Source of the DNA: Lentisphaeria bacterium
GTDB taxonomy: Bacteria; Verrucomicrobiota; Lentisphaeria; Victivallales; UBA1829
Assembly (NCBI GenBank): GCA_003526375.1
Contig: DPDG01000013.1
Location: 1-29,456, forward strand
Reading direction: 5' to 3'
Length of the DNA: 29,456 nucleotides
Shown: positions 21,798-29,412 of the stretch, one piece after another
Numbering within the stretch: the first letter of the stretch is position 1
Layout of the letters: each line of letters starts with the position of its first letter
Made by a program: the position numbers and the translations under genes
The notes under the pieces: generated by a model
What the model was told of the DNA's origin: nothing
What the model saw: only the letters and a program-made list of their open reading frames with translations
The model's database searches: none

Positions 21798-22805
21798 GTG
21801 AATAAAATTGAAAATATGCTTGCTGTCCTGAAAAATGAACTTGCCGCGGGGAAATATCCGGGAGGAACGCGCTTTCCGTCCGAATATGAACTGGCTGAAC
21901 GGTTCGGAGTTCATAAGATAACTGCAAACAAGGCTGTGTCCCTGCTTGTCAATGAACATCTGCTGAAGCGCGGCTCCCGCGGTTCAGGCACTTATGTTCT
22001 CCGTACGGAAATCTTTCCCCGCGGGCGTATTGCGTTCATTGCCTCTCTGAAAAGTATGTATGTCGGGATGATCCTTAACGGAGCCCAGAAATATGCCCTG
22101 AAAAATGATTTTGCCGTAACGGTGTTTGCACCGCCCATTGACCGCCTGGTCGAACTGGTGGAACGGTTTGATTCGGTGGAATACAGGGGAATCATCTCCA
22201 TTGATTACGGGATTCTCAACTCACCTCTGCCGACTGTCTATATAGACCGTATTGCGAAAGAGAAACACTGTGTGAACTGTGCAAACCGGATGGGCGGCAC
22301 TCAGATCATGGAGGCGCTTCTGGCACGCGGCCACCGTGAAATCGTGATCTTTTCGGAAGGAAACCGGCTCAGCACCCGCAATGAACGCATTGAGGGGTTT
22401 TATGAAGCGATGCAGCAATACGGTTTTAACCGCACAGAGTGTGAAAGACGCACTTTCCGCCCGACATATGTACTCAGCAGTCATGAAATAAAGCTTACTC
22501 TCCGGGATATTCTCTCTCAATATCCTTCGGTTACGGCCATCGCGACGGATTCGGATGACGACGCCATGCATCTGATCCGCGCCGCCAGGGAGATGGGGGT
22601 GCCCCTGCCGGGGAAAATATACATCAGCGGGTTCGGCAATCTGAATTCAGCTTCGGGAATTTACGGTTTTGCCTCTGTGGATCAGCACGCCGAAAAGATA
22701 GGGGCAGTTGCATGTGCCAGACTGATCGAGGGACTGCCGGAAAAACCGCTCAATGAAATCGTTGAGGTTGAGCTTGTCCGCGAGGAAAGCATTCCCCGGA
22801 TCTGA
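21798..22805 (+). CDS. GntR-type winged-helix regulator with LacI-type sugar-binding domain
   Basis: This 335-residue transcription factor has the AraR-like arrangement. A GntR winged helix (about 1-70) reads FPSEYELAERFGVHKITANKAVSLL and ends GSGTYV. The periplasmic-binding-protein-like effector domain (about 75-335) has IISIDYGI, ALLARGHREIVIFSEG, ATDSDDDAMHLIRAAREMG and YISGFGN. The start is set at GTG 21798 (NKIENMLAV), preceded by GGGAAGGG, because the predicted promoter lies inside the extra N-terminal stretch that an ATG at 21714 would add. It is divergent from the pseudopilin-hydrolase operon and probably represses it until a sugar is bound. The sugar is not identifiable from sequence. 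Confidence 0.9.
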   Translation: MNKIENMLAVLKNELAAGKYPGGTRFPSEYELAERFGVHKITANKAVSLLVNEHLLKRGSRGSGTYVLRTEIFPRGRIAFIASLKSMYVGMILNGAQKYALKNDFAVTVFAPPIDRLVELVERFDSVEYRGIISIDYGILNSPLPTVYIDRIAKEKHCVNCANRMGGTQIMEALLARGHREIVIFSEGNRLSTRNERIEGFYEAMQQYGFNRTECERRTFRPTYVLSSHEIKLTLRDILSQYPSVTAIATDSDDDAMHLIRAAREMGVPLPGKIYISGFGNLNSASGIYGFASVDQHAEKIGAVACARLIEGLPEKPLNEIVEVELVREESIPRI

Positions 22806-23158
22806 GTTCCCCTGCATGCAATTGCAGTATGATTTCATTTCATCGGCTTATGCCGTTGGACTGTAACGGGTCAGCGGCCTGCACCGTACTGTTCTGTCAT
22901 TGGTTCGGCTTTCCGAAACCTGCGGAAAATCCGGAAAAATACAAGTTTCCTTTTTTCTCCGTCCGTTCCCCTGATTCCGGCTCTTAAATGTTTCGTTAAA
23001 TTCATTTTTTCAGGTGTAATATGATGTAAAAACCAGTGAAAAAAATAGAAATGAGGGTATCATTTTTCAAAAAAACGATTATAGTTAGGTTCCAGGGATG
23101 TCCGGCTTCCGAAAGCCGGGCATAAATCATTTTACAACAAAAGAAAGGAATGATGAAA
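22806..23158 (+). other. Non-coding gap and 5' leader of lipoprotein pair
   Basis: No supported gene is present in this 353-bp gap. A short palindrome TGCAATTGCA lies about 15 bp after the regulator stop and may be part of a weak terminator. The right half is AT-rich and probably holds a promoter, but I could not choose boxes with confidence. At 23102-23119 a 7-bp hairpin (CCGGCTT with AAGCCGG, 4-nt loop) sits about 40 nt before the first lipoprotein start and may lie in its leader RNA. Confidence 0.5.
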
Positions 23159-23560
23159 ATGAAGAAAAAACTCTCGCTCCTGCTTGCGATGACCGGAGCG
23201 GCGGTCCTGTTCGCCGGTTGTTCCACAGTCCAGTATGCTGGCGGCAAAGAACTGAACGGTCAGGCCATCACTGCATCCGGCACCTCGGTAGCACACGTCA
23301 GCGGTTATGCCAGCGGACTCTATCTGCTCTCGATTCCTCTGATTGTGGGCTCGGCGGAAAACCCCGACACGATCACGTTCGGTGAAGATTCCGTCAATGT
23401 CACAGCCGTTACGAAAATGGTTACAAAGAAGAGCAAAGAGTTGAAGGGCAGCAAAACGATTGACCTCGTTTCCATGACCGGCAGCACCAATATTCCGATT
23501 CCGATCCCGTTCATCTTCTACTGGAAGACAGCCACGGTTTCCGGTAACTCTGTTAAATAA
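23159..23560 (+). CDS. Lipoprotein of unknown function, paralogue 1
   Basis: This is a 133-residue predicted lipoprotein. The type II signal peptide (MKKKLSLLL... then the lipobox LFAGC) places the lipidated Cys at residue 21. Residues after the Cys are Ser-Thr, so outer-membrane sorting is plausible. The mature part shares a pattern with the next gene: LNGQAI, then SG-x-x-VAH, LYLLSIPLIVGSAENP, VNV and KSKELKGSKTIDL. The start at 23159 is preferred because AGG at 23146 is properly spaced for it; ATGs at 23150 and 23153 are too close. No family is recognised. It is followed 39 bp later by its paralogue and the two probably share a transcript. Confidence 0.82.
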   Translation: MKKKLSLLLAMTGAAVLFAGCSTVQYAGGKELNGQAITASGTSVAHVSGYASGLYLLSIPLIVGSAENPDTITFGEDSVNVTAVTKMVTKKSKELKGSKTIDLVSMTGSTNIPIPIPFIFYWKTATVSGNSVK

Positions 23561-23599
23561 CCCGCCCGATACGGAAAACTCTAAATTAGGAAATCTATC

Positions 23600-23980
23600 A
23601 TGAAAAAAATCATGCTTCTTCTCTCCATTGCCGCCGTCGGCCTCTTCATGAGCGCCTGCGCCAGCGTCGAAGTCGTAAAGGATCCGAATCTCAATGGCCA
23701 GGCCATCGCGAACAGCGGCAGGACCATTGCTCATCTTGATGCACAGAACTGGGGTATCTACCTCTTCACGATTCCGCTGCTGACAGGTTCCACGGAAAAT
23801 CCCGGCAGCATCGACGTTCTCAAGGACACCGTCAATGTACCTTCCCTGATGCCTGTTCTTACTGCCAAAAGCAAAGCCCTCGGAGCCTCCAAGACTCTGA
23901 ACCTTGCCTCACAGTACAGCGAAAGCGGGTTGATCTTCTACACCCGTTCCATCAACATTTCCGGAAACGCCGTCAAGTAA
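23600..23980 (+). CDS. Lipoprotein of unknown function, paralogue 2
   Basis: This is a 126-residue predicted lipoprotein with lipobox MSAC (Cys at residue 20). It aligns along its length with the preceding gene: LNGQAIANSGRTIAHLD, GIYLFTIPLLTGSTENPGSI, DTVNV and KSKALGASKTLNL, ending SGNAVK against SGNSVK. A tandem duplication is therefore clear. AGGAAA precedes the ATG. A strong terminator lies 20 bp after its stop. The function is unknown; nothing in the sequence indicates an enzyme. Confidence 0.84.
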   Translation: MKKIMLLLSIAAVGLFMSACASVEVVKDPNLNGQAIANSGRTIAHLDAQNWGIYLFTIPLLTGSTENPGSIDVLKDTVNVPSLMPVLTAKSKALGASKTLNLASQYSESGLIFYTRSINISGNAVK

Positions 23981-23999
23981 GTCCGGCTTTTCTTTTCAG

Positions 24000-24032
24000 A
24001 ACCAGTCTCTGTTTTTACGGAGGCTGGTTTTT
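24000..24032 (+). terminator. Rho-independent terminator after lipoprotein pair
   Basis: AACCAGTCTC (24000-24009) pairs with GAGGCTGGTT (24020-24029) over 10 bp with one G-U. The stem runs into TTTTT (24028-24032), a textbook U tract. Confidence 0.88.
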
Positions 24033-24098
24033 CTGTTTCAGGGCGCCGCCCCTGTTTCCGGAGTCTTCCGCAAAAGCTCAATATCTCCGTGAAGCCGG

Positions 24099-24126
24099 TT
24101 GAAAAAACGGAAAAGGAGAGCATATT
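24099..24126 (+). promoter_or_regulatory. Possible promoter for esterase-rhaM operon
   Basis: TTGAAA (24099-24104) and CATATT (24121-24126) are spaced by 16 bp. The predicted start near 24133 would exclude the in-frame ATG at 24089 and fits the ATG at 24170. Confidence 0.4.
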
Positions 24127-24169
24127 TCCTGAAAACAGAAATTTCAGCCGAAAACAAGGAAGATTGAAA

Positions 24170-26200
24170 ATGCTGCACACACAGCCCCCGGACGGAACGG
24201 AGTCCGGAACCTGGAACAGCGATGCAAAGGATTTGCCGGAAACGCAACTGCTGTTGAATTCATTATTTCAGGATCATGCCGTTTTTCAGAGAGGAGCATC
24301 CATTCCCGTATGGGGTAAGGCTGCTCCGAACCGCCGGATACACTGTTTGTTCGGCGGTGTTTCTACTGTGGCGGTCAGCAATGCCGAAGGCAGGTTTTTC
24401 CTGCGTTTGCCCCCACTCGAAGCCGGCGGGCCGTTTGAACTCAAAATCCGGCAGTTGCCTGACGGACCTGAAAGAATTCTGCATGATGTCTGGATCGGGG
24501 AAGTTTATCTGGCGTCCGGACAGTCCAACATGGAACTGCCGCTGAACGCCCTCCGGGAATATGCGGAAATGTGCGCGTCCGGCGAGTTGGACCGGGCTTC
24601 CGTCCATTATTTCAAGGTTCCGAAAACGGCTTATCCGGTACAGGCGGAGGATGCACATGGAGTCTGGCAGGCGGCATCCGCGGAGTCGGCGGGCGGATTT
24701 TCCGGCATGGCGTTTCTCTTTGCCCGCGGTCTGGCGGAACGGACAGGCTGTAAAGTCGGCATCATAGAAGCATCGCTGGGCGGAACCGGGGCGGAATGCT
24801 GGATCAGCCGTGAGGGGCTTATGAAAAATTCCGTATGGAGCCGCCGCGTCGAGGCTTTCGACTGCAAAAAATATGATCCGGCAATGTATGAGCATCTTCC
24901 CGCGGGAAAGTTGATGCCTGCGCCGGATGAACAGATCATGCAGGGAATCAGGACGCTTTTTCCGGCTCCTCTGCCGAATGAAGGAGTCAAGGCTGGATTC
25001 GCCGAACCGGATTATGACGATGCGGACTGGGAATCTATGGAGCTTCCGGACAGTTGGACGCTTGCGGGATATCGCCATGCCGGGGTGTTCTGGTTCCGAC
25101 GCGGAGTGGAACTGCCGCAGGAGTGCCGGGGACGGGAGCTGACGCTCTCCCTGGGCGCGGTCGATAAAGGCGATATCACCTATTTCAACGGTGTCGAGAT
25201 CGGGAGGACCGGCGACGGCATTGATCTCGCCCCGACTTTCCAGCCGAGGGTGTACCGGATTCCAGGTGAGCTTGTACGCGCGGGGCGCAATGTTATTGCC
25301 GTGCGTGCCGCATCGCAGGTTTCGATTGTCATGGACGGCGGGCTCATCGGCCCCGCGGAGCAGATGTTCCTGAAGACGCCGGAAAAACAGATTCCTCTTA
25401 CGGGAAGCTGGAAACTGCGGCAGGAGCACGACTGCGGCAATGCAGGTTCAGACTTTATTCCGCAGTGCGGTCCGGGAGAACCGCACACGATGCATACTCT
25501 GTTTGACAATATGATTCACCCGCTGATTCCCTATGCCCTGCGCGGGGTTCTCTGGTATCAGGGCGAATGCAATGCAATTTCAGGGGCGGAAGGGTATCAG
25601 GAACTGCTGGAGAATCTGATTGACGACTGGCGCGGGCATTGGGGACAGCGCCGCCTTGATTTTCTGATTATTCAGCTGCCGGGCTACCAGCGCCGCCGCA
25701 CGGTCTCCATACACAGCCAGTGGGCGCTTCTGCGCGAGGCGCAGTATCTTGCGGGGTGTTCCAGAGACGCGGAAGTGATCGTGAGTTATGATACAGGCGA
25801 TGAAAATGATCTGCATCCGAGGGACAAGCATCCTGTGGCTCTGCGTGCCGCGGAGCGTGCGGCTGCCCTGATTTCGGGGCGGGAAGTCCCGCGCAGTCCC
25901 GTTTTTTCCCTTGTGACATTCTCAGGAAATGTTCTCCGCATCCGTTTTGAAACGTGGGGCGGAAGACTTATGTTTCATGGGGAGCCGTCCGGTTTTGCGA
26001 TTTGTGGTGCGGACGGGGTGTTTTATCCTGCGGAGGCCCGTATCATCAGCGATAATGAACTGGAGGTTTTTCACCCGGACCTTCCGGAACCGACCGCCGT
26101 TTATTACGCATGGAGCAATTTCCCGACCGGAAACCTGTATGGCGATTCCGGACTGCCTGCGGTTCCGTTCCGCTGGGTCAGGCAACCGGCATTTGCATAA
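24170..26200 (+). CDS. Sialate O-acetylesterase-like SGNH hydrolase with inserted jelly-roll domain
   Basis: This 676-residue serine esterase probably removes O-acetyl groups from sialic acid or other acetylated sugars. The SASA domain is split. Block I, SGQSNMELP, holds the nucleophile Ser119. Block III is GVLWYQGECNA, and the Asp/His block is DLHPRDKHPVALR. Between them (about 270-400) is a beta-galactosidase-like jelly roll, with GVFWFRRGVELP, KGDITYFNGVEIGRTG and RIPGELVRAGRNVIAVRA, as in several family members. No signal peptide is seen from either start, so it is probably cytoplasmic. The start at 24170 has AAGGAAG 8 nt upstream; an ATG at 24089 adds a Lys/Glu-rich tail with no site. 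It is followed 60 bp later by rhaM. The esterified sugar is unknown, and the rhamnose link suggests acetylated plant or bacterial polysaccharide as an alternative to sialic acid. Confidence 0.88.
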   Translation: MLHTQPPDGTESGTWNSDAKDLPETQLLLNSLFQDHAVFQRGASIPVWGKAAPNRRIHCLFGGVSTVAVSNAEGRFFLRLPPLEAGGPFELKIRQLPDGPERILHDVWIGEVYLASGQSNMELPLNALREYAEMCASGELDRASVHYFKVPKTAYPVQAEDAHGVWQAASAESAGGFSGMAFLFARGLAERTGCKVGIIEASLGGTGAECWISREGLMKNSVWSRRVEAFDCKKYDPAMYEHLPAGKLMPAPDEQIMQGIRTLFPAPLPNEGVKAGFAEPDYDDADWESMELPDSWTLAGYRHAGVFWFRRGVELPQECRGRELTLSLGAVDKGDITYFNGVEIGRTGDGIDLAPTFQPRVYRIPGELVRAGRNVIAVRAASQVSIVMDGGLIGPAEQMFLKTPEKQIPLTGSWKLRQEHDCGNAGSDFIPQCGPGEPHTMHTLFDNMIHPLIPYALRGVLWYQGECNAISGAEGYQELLENLIDDWRGHWGQRRLDFLIIQLPGYQRRRTVSIHSQWALLREAQYLAGCSRDAEVIVSYDTGDENDLHPRDKHPVALRAAERAAALISGREVPRSPVFSLVTFSGNVLRIRFETWGGRLMFHGEPSGFAICGADGVFYPAEARIISDNELEVFHPDLPEPTAVYYAWSNFPTGNLYGDSGLPAVPFRWVRQPAFA

Positions 26201-26203
26201 TGA

Positions 26204-26231
26204 GGGATCGGGCAGTAAATTACCCGATCCC
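26204..26231 (+). promoter_or_regulatory. Intergenic hairpin between esterase gene and rhaM
   Basis: GGGATCGGG (26204-26212) pairs perfectly with CCCGATCCC (26223-26231) around a 10-nt loop, immediately after the esterase stop. There is no T tract. It may reduce rhaM expression or stabilise the upstream mRNA end. Confidence 0.5.
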
Positions 26232-26260
26232 GTCATCCAAAAACGAAAGGAGCGTCAATC

Positions 26261-26581
26261 ATGATCCGCAAAGCATTTTATATGGAGGTCCGTCCGGGCA
26301 AACTTGGAGAATACACGCATCTGCATAATCCGATTCCCGACGAGCTCGCGGCAATCCTGAAGCGTCACGGAGTTTCCAACTATTCGATCTTTCACCATCC
26401 GGCGACCAATGTGATGTTCGGTTATCTCGAAATCGCAAGCGAGGCGGAGTTTGAAAAGATCGCATCCTATGAGTGCTGTCATAAATGGTGGAAGCTCATG
26501 ACCCGGTATCTTGTTACGGATTCCCCGGATTCCGCCAAAGCCAAAGAAGAACCGATGGATGAGGTTTTTCACCTGAACTAA
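26261..26581 (+). CDS. rhaM: L-rhamnose mutarotase
   Basis: RhaM interconverts the alpha and beta anomers of L-rhamnose, feeding rhamnose isomerase, in the cytoplasm. The 106-residue length matches the family. It opens MIRKAFYMEVRPGKLGEY and has HNPIPDEL, with Tyr18 and His22 at the positions of the active-site residues in the E. coli protein. It continues with SIFHHPATNVMFGYLEI, HKWWKLM and ends EVFHLN. AGGAG precedes the start. It follows the sialate-esterase-like gene on the same strand. No isomerase, kinase or aldolase for rhamnose is present here, so the rest of the pathway must lie elsewhere. Confidence 0.95.
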   Translation: MIRKAFYMEVRPGKLGEYTHLHNPIPDELAAILKRHGVSNYSIFHHPATNVMFGYLEIASEAEFEKIASYECCHKWWKLMTRYLVTDSPDSAKAKEEPMDEVFHLN

Positions 26582-26607
26582 GACGAAAACGGTTTCAGGC
26601 GGCGATG

Positions 26608-26638
26608 CCGGGAGAAAGGCGTTTCCACTTTCTCCCGG
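26608..26638 (+). terminator. Hairpin terminator after rhaM
   Basis: CCGGGAGAAAG (26608-26618) and CTTTCTCCCGG (26628-26638) form a perfect 11-bp stem with a 9-nt loop, 27 bp after the rhaM stop. The tail GGTTTGGTT is only moderately T-rich. Confidence 0.6.
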
Positions 26639-26727
26639 GGTTTGGTTCTGCCATACTCCGGTTGCGCAGGTTTGCCGTCAACTGATGTTCCGGGCGGACA
26701 GGCTGGTTGATTGAGCATGAACGTTTG

Positions 26728-26760
26728 AAAAGCGGAATCAGATGTCATGATTCCGCTTTT
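26728..26760. terminator. Bidirectional rho-independent terminator
   Basis: AAAAGCGGAATCA (26728-26740) pairs perfectly with TGATTCCGCTTTT (26748-26760), a 13-bp stem and 7-nt loop with A and T runs on opposite sides. It lies between convergent rhaM and the hydrolase-like gene and would serve both. Confidence 0.8.
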
Positions 26761-26791
26761 GATTGTTGGCATATGGGAAAATGCCGGCTTG

Positions 26792-28702
26792 TTATTTAAC
26801 CCTGATGATTTTCGCCTGGCCCGGTTTCAGGCTCAATGTAAAATTCTTTTCAGCAGAAAGTGTTTCAGCATTCAGCAAATCCCGGATTTCCGTATTTTCC
26901 TGAACCGGAAAGCTTAGAACTCCGTTTTCCCCGGCACCTTCCGCGACTCCGCAGAAAATGTAGGTGATATCTTTTAATGCAAAGATTGCTTTTTCCATTT
27001 TTCCGCCGGTTTTGACCTGGTTTGCCCAAGCGGGAAGCGGGTCATCCGAAACGACTGCCGGCGCAGCTTCGGAAAAGCGTTTCACGGTCTTCAGCACACG
27101 CTCTCCAACCAGCCTGTATTCAGGGTTCACCTCTTTGCTGAGGTAATTGCTGGCGATAAAGTAAAACACCCCGCGCGCCCCCCAGATTACCGGCATGACA
27201 AACTGCGACTGGTTGTGGTCCAGTGATTTCGCACTTTGCGCCATAAAGTCCTCTTGTCCGAAACAGTGGATCACAGGCTTGTCCGCCCCCAGATTCAAGG
27301 CGCACAGCAGTTTCACGGAGGGCGAACACCTTACGATGATCGCATCCATGCTGTTCCGCAAATTCGGATCGGGATTTTCATAAGCGAACCATTTATGTTT
27401 CGGATCATATCTGTGAACCGCGTCATAAGCAGCCTTGATCACCGGATACGGCGTATTCTTGATGGAACGGGTTTCATCGACATAATATCCGAAAAGCGCC
27501 GGATGGTTCTTATAAACATCGAGCCATTGCGGGAAACGTCCGATGAAATCCGCTTTTTCCGTGTACCGGTGGGGAAGCTGGATCATGACATACACTCCCA
27601 GCCGCTTCGCATCATCCAGCAGTTTCTGCGTATTGCGGAATGCCTTTTCATTGAATTTCACATCGGGGAATGCCCTGCAGACATCCTCTCTGTTTGAAGC
27701 ATAAGTATGAATCACATTATACCCTTGCCGCACGAGTTCGTCAACAGAAAAATTCCAGCCGTTCCCCGCATAAATGCCGATGGGAAAGAACTTCCTGCCA
27801 TTGATTCTCACGCACTCTTTCCGTGAAAGATCCACACCGGAAGGCAGCGTCATGATGCGATTGATTTCCACCCGTTTCATTCCGACAAGAGCATTGTCTT
27901 TCCTGTCAAAGAGTTTTCCGACCAGCCAGGACTTGCCTTCCGGAATTCTGTTCATCGGTATCATGATGTTCCTGCCTTTCACCCGGCAGGTCACGGCATT
28001 GCCATTCGACGGATAATATTCCGCCTCGATTCTGAACTTTTTCAGGTTCTCACCGGAAAATCCGTTTACAATGAAATCCGCGGTTGCCTTACGGTTGTCC
28101 GGAGTAATGAAAACATCATCGGAACTGACGGAATGGACATTGAAATCCGGAATGATCCTGCCGATATCCTTTTTGCCGAGAGAAGTCGGATAAAGACGGA
28201 TATTCCGGTACCACAGCCTGACGGCAGACCGGTTCTGCATTGTCAGGGTTACATTTCCCTTGACATTCTCCGCGATATGGAACAAGCCGCGAACCGTTGT
28301 GTATTCCTGAGCCGGCGCCAGCCACCATGAACGCATGAATACACCCGTTCCCCAGAATGTCGCATCCGCATGAAGATCCGGATTCACGTCCGAACGGTAG
28401 TCAAACTGAAACTCATAGACTTTGCCGGGTTCCAGCTTCAAATCCTGCTTGAAACGGATTTGATTGATATATTCCGTTCCCTTGAAATGAATCAGAACAC
28501 CGCCATCGTCCGGCTTCAGAACCGTTTTGCTTTGCGGCGACTGCTGCCACTTCACCCAGTAATGGGGAACGTCAGGATGCCAGCAGGGAGGTTTCAGTTC
28601 CCCGTTTTTCAAAAGATTTCCGCCTGTGATGTATTGAACATTGCCTGCCGCCAAACTGAGTGTCAGGCAGATGGCATACAACCCCGTCATCATTTTTTTC
28701 AT
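26792..28702 (-). CDS. Secreted glycoside-hydrolase-like protein with N-terminal carbohydrate-binding domain
   Basis: This is a 636-residue exported protein. The signal peptide MKKMMTGLYAICLTLSLAAG is followed by a CBM4/9-like galactose-binding domain (about 25-190; NLLKNGELKPPCW, VYEFQFDYRSDVNPD, VTLTMQNRS). A linker beta domain (about 200-310) leads to a TIM-barrel-like domain (about 315-560) with FFPIGIYAG, GYNVIHTYASNRED, GVYVMIQLPHRY and GYYVDET near residue 405, a likely active-site strand. The C-terminal part is a short beta domain. The barrel opening and acidic motif resemble those of the 996-residue protein in this window, but no specific GH family is assignable. The start is at 28702, where GGGAG lies upstream; a longer in-frame ORF start at 28780 has an Arg-rich tail that overlaps the pseudopilin gene. 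It follows that gene by 26 bp. Confidence 0.8.
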   Translation of the reverse strand: MKKMMTGLYAICLTLSLAAGNVQYITGGNLLKNGELKPPCWHPDVPHYWVKWQQSPQSKTVLKPDDGGVLIHFKGTEYINQIRFKQDLKLEPGKVYEFQFDYRSDVNPDLHADATFWGTGVFMRSWWLAPAQEYTTVRGLFHIAENVKGNVTLTMQNRSAVRLWYRNIRLYPTSLGKKDIGRIIPDFNVHSVSSDDVFITPDNRKATADFIVNGFSGENLKKFRIEAEYYPSNGNAVTCRVKGRNIMIPMNRIPEGKSWLVGKLFDRKDNALVGMKRVEINRIMTLPSGVDLSRKECVRINGRKFFPIGIYAGNGWNFSVDELVRQGYNVIHTYASNREDVCRAFPDVKFNEKAFRNTQKLLDDAKRLGVYVMIQLPHRYTEKADFIGRFPQWLDVYKNHPALFGYYVDETRSIKNTPYPVIKAAYDAVHRYDPKHKWFAYENPDPNLRNSMDAIIVRCSPSVKLLCALNLGADKPVIHCFGQEDFMAQSAKSLDHNQSQFVMPVIWGARGVFYFIASNYLSKEVNPEYRLVGERVLKTVKRFSEAAPAVVSDDPLPAWANQVKTGGKMEKAIFALKDITYIFCGVAEGAGENGVLSFPVQENTEIRDLLNAETLSAEKNFTLSLKPGQAKIIRVK

Positions 28703-28728
28703 TTGTTTTTGCTCCCTGTTGTTTGAGA

Positions 28729-29412
28729 TCAGTCTTTCATTTCTATGAACCCGCCGCGCCCTCCGCCGAAGGAGACCCATGCGGGACTGCGGTAACGACT
28801 TTTACCCGGCATATTGTTCATTCCTTTTTCCTGCCCGGGAACCGGATTCTTCACAGAAATCACATGACCCCCGAAACAAAGCGCATTCATATCTCTTGCG
28901 CGCCCGTGGCGGTAACGGGTGTAAGTTCCCATATCGTAAAAACCGCCGACAGCCCATTGTGCATCGTAAATCCACAACAGGTCGGGCGAACGCCTTGGAA
29001 AAGCCGCCAGTTGTCCCCGCTTGATTCCATTCGGGGCGTATCCACCCCAGTAATTTGTATCATTCGGACCGCCCGAAAAGGTATCGCCATTCATAGCATA
29101 ACTGGTCTTCGTATAAAAATCATCTGCTGTCGGTTTGGCCGGATTACCCGGCTGTGTTTTTTCCTTATCCGAGGGGCAGACATACGCCTTGAAGACTTTA
29201 AGATAGCCCAGATCCGCCAGATTGTAAGACCACACGTTTCCACTCCAGCGGGCTTTGGAGCGCATAGGAAGCATAGAATCATTGTAGTCATTGGAATACA
29301 TTTCCATAGCAAGACCGATTTGTTTCAGGTTGCCGCGGCAACTGGTGCTCTTTGCTTTTTCACGTGCGATGTTCAATGCCGGTAAAAGCAGTCCTGCCAG
29401 AATTGCGATCAT
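28729..29412 (-). CDS. Pseudopilin-like protein, 5'-truncated or rearranged
   Basis: The readable part is 227 residues, beginning at ATG 29412 as MIAILAGLLLPALNIAREKAKS. This is the C-terminal half of the prepilin helix with the FTLIEL motif missing. Reading upstream in frame gives only ALTYLIL before a TAA at 29436-29434. The body is typical of the family (CRGNLKQIGLAMEMYSNDYNDSM, then GYLKVFKAYVCPSD). The C-terminal box reads RHGRARDMNALCFGGH, where the usual DG is GG. The upstream 40 bases are AT-rich and unlike the pseudopilin coding sequence. I infer that a rearrangement or mobile-element end removed the 5' part, although an unusual natural N-terminus is possible. It is followed by a secreted hydrolase-like gene, as in the two other pseudopilin operons here. 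Confidence 0.72.
   Translation of the reverse strand: MIAILAGLLLPALNIAREKAKSTSCRGNLKQIGLAMEMYSNDYNDSMLPMRSKARWSGNVWSYNLADLGYLKVFKAYVCPSDKEKTQPGNPAKPTADDFYTKTSYAMNGDTFSGGPNDTNYWGGYAPNGIKRGQLAAFPRRSPDLLWIYDAQWAVGGFYDMGTYTRYRHGRARDMNALCFGGHVISVKNPVPGQEKGMNNMPGKSRYRSPAWVSFGGGRGGFIEMKD

Noticed and set aside
23057..23085. Promoter for the lipoprotein pair using TATAGT at 23080-23085
   Set aside because: The sequence 17 bp upstream (GTATCA) is a poor -35 box, and several AT-rich alternatives are equally likely.
24263..25429. 388-codon open frame on the minus strand
   Set aside because: It is antisense to the sialate-esterase-like gene; the composition is rich in Arg/His, typical of shadow frames.
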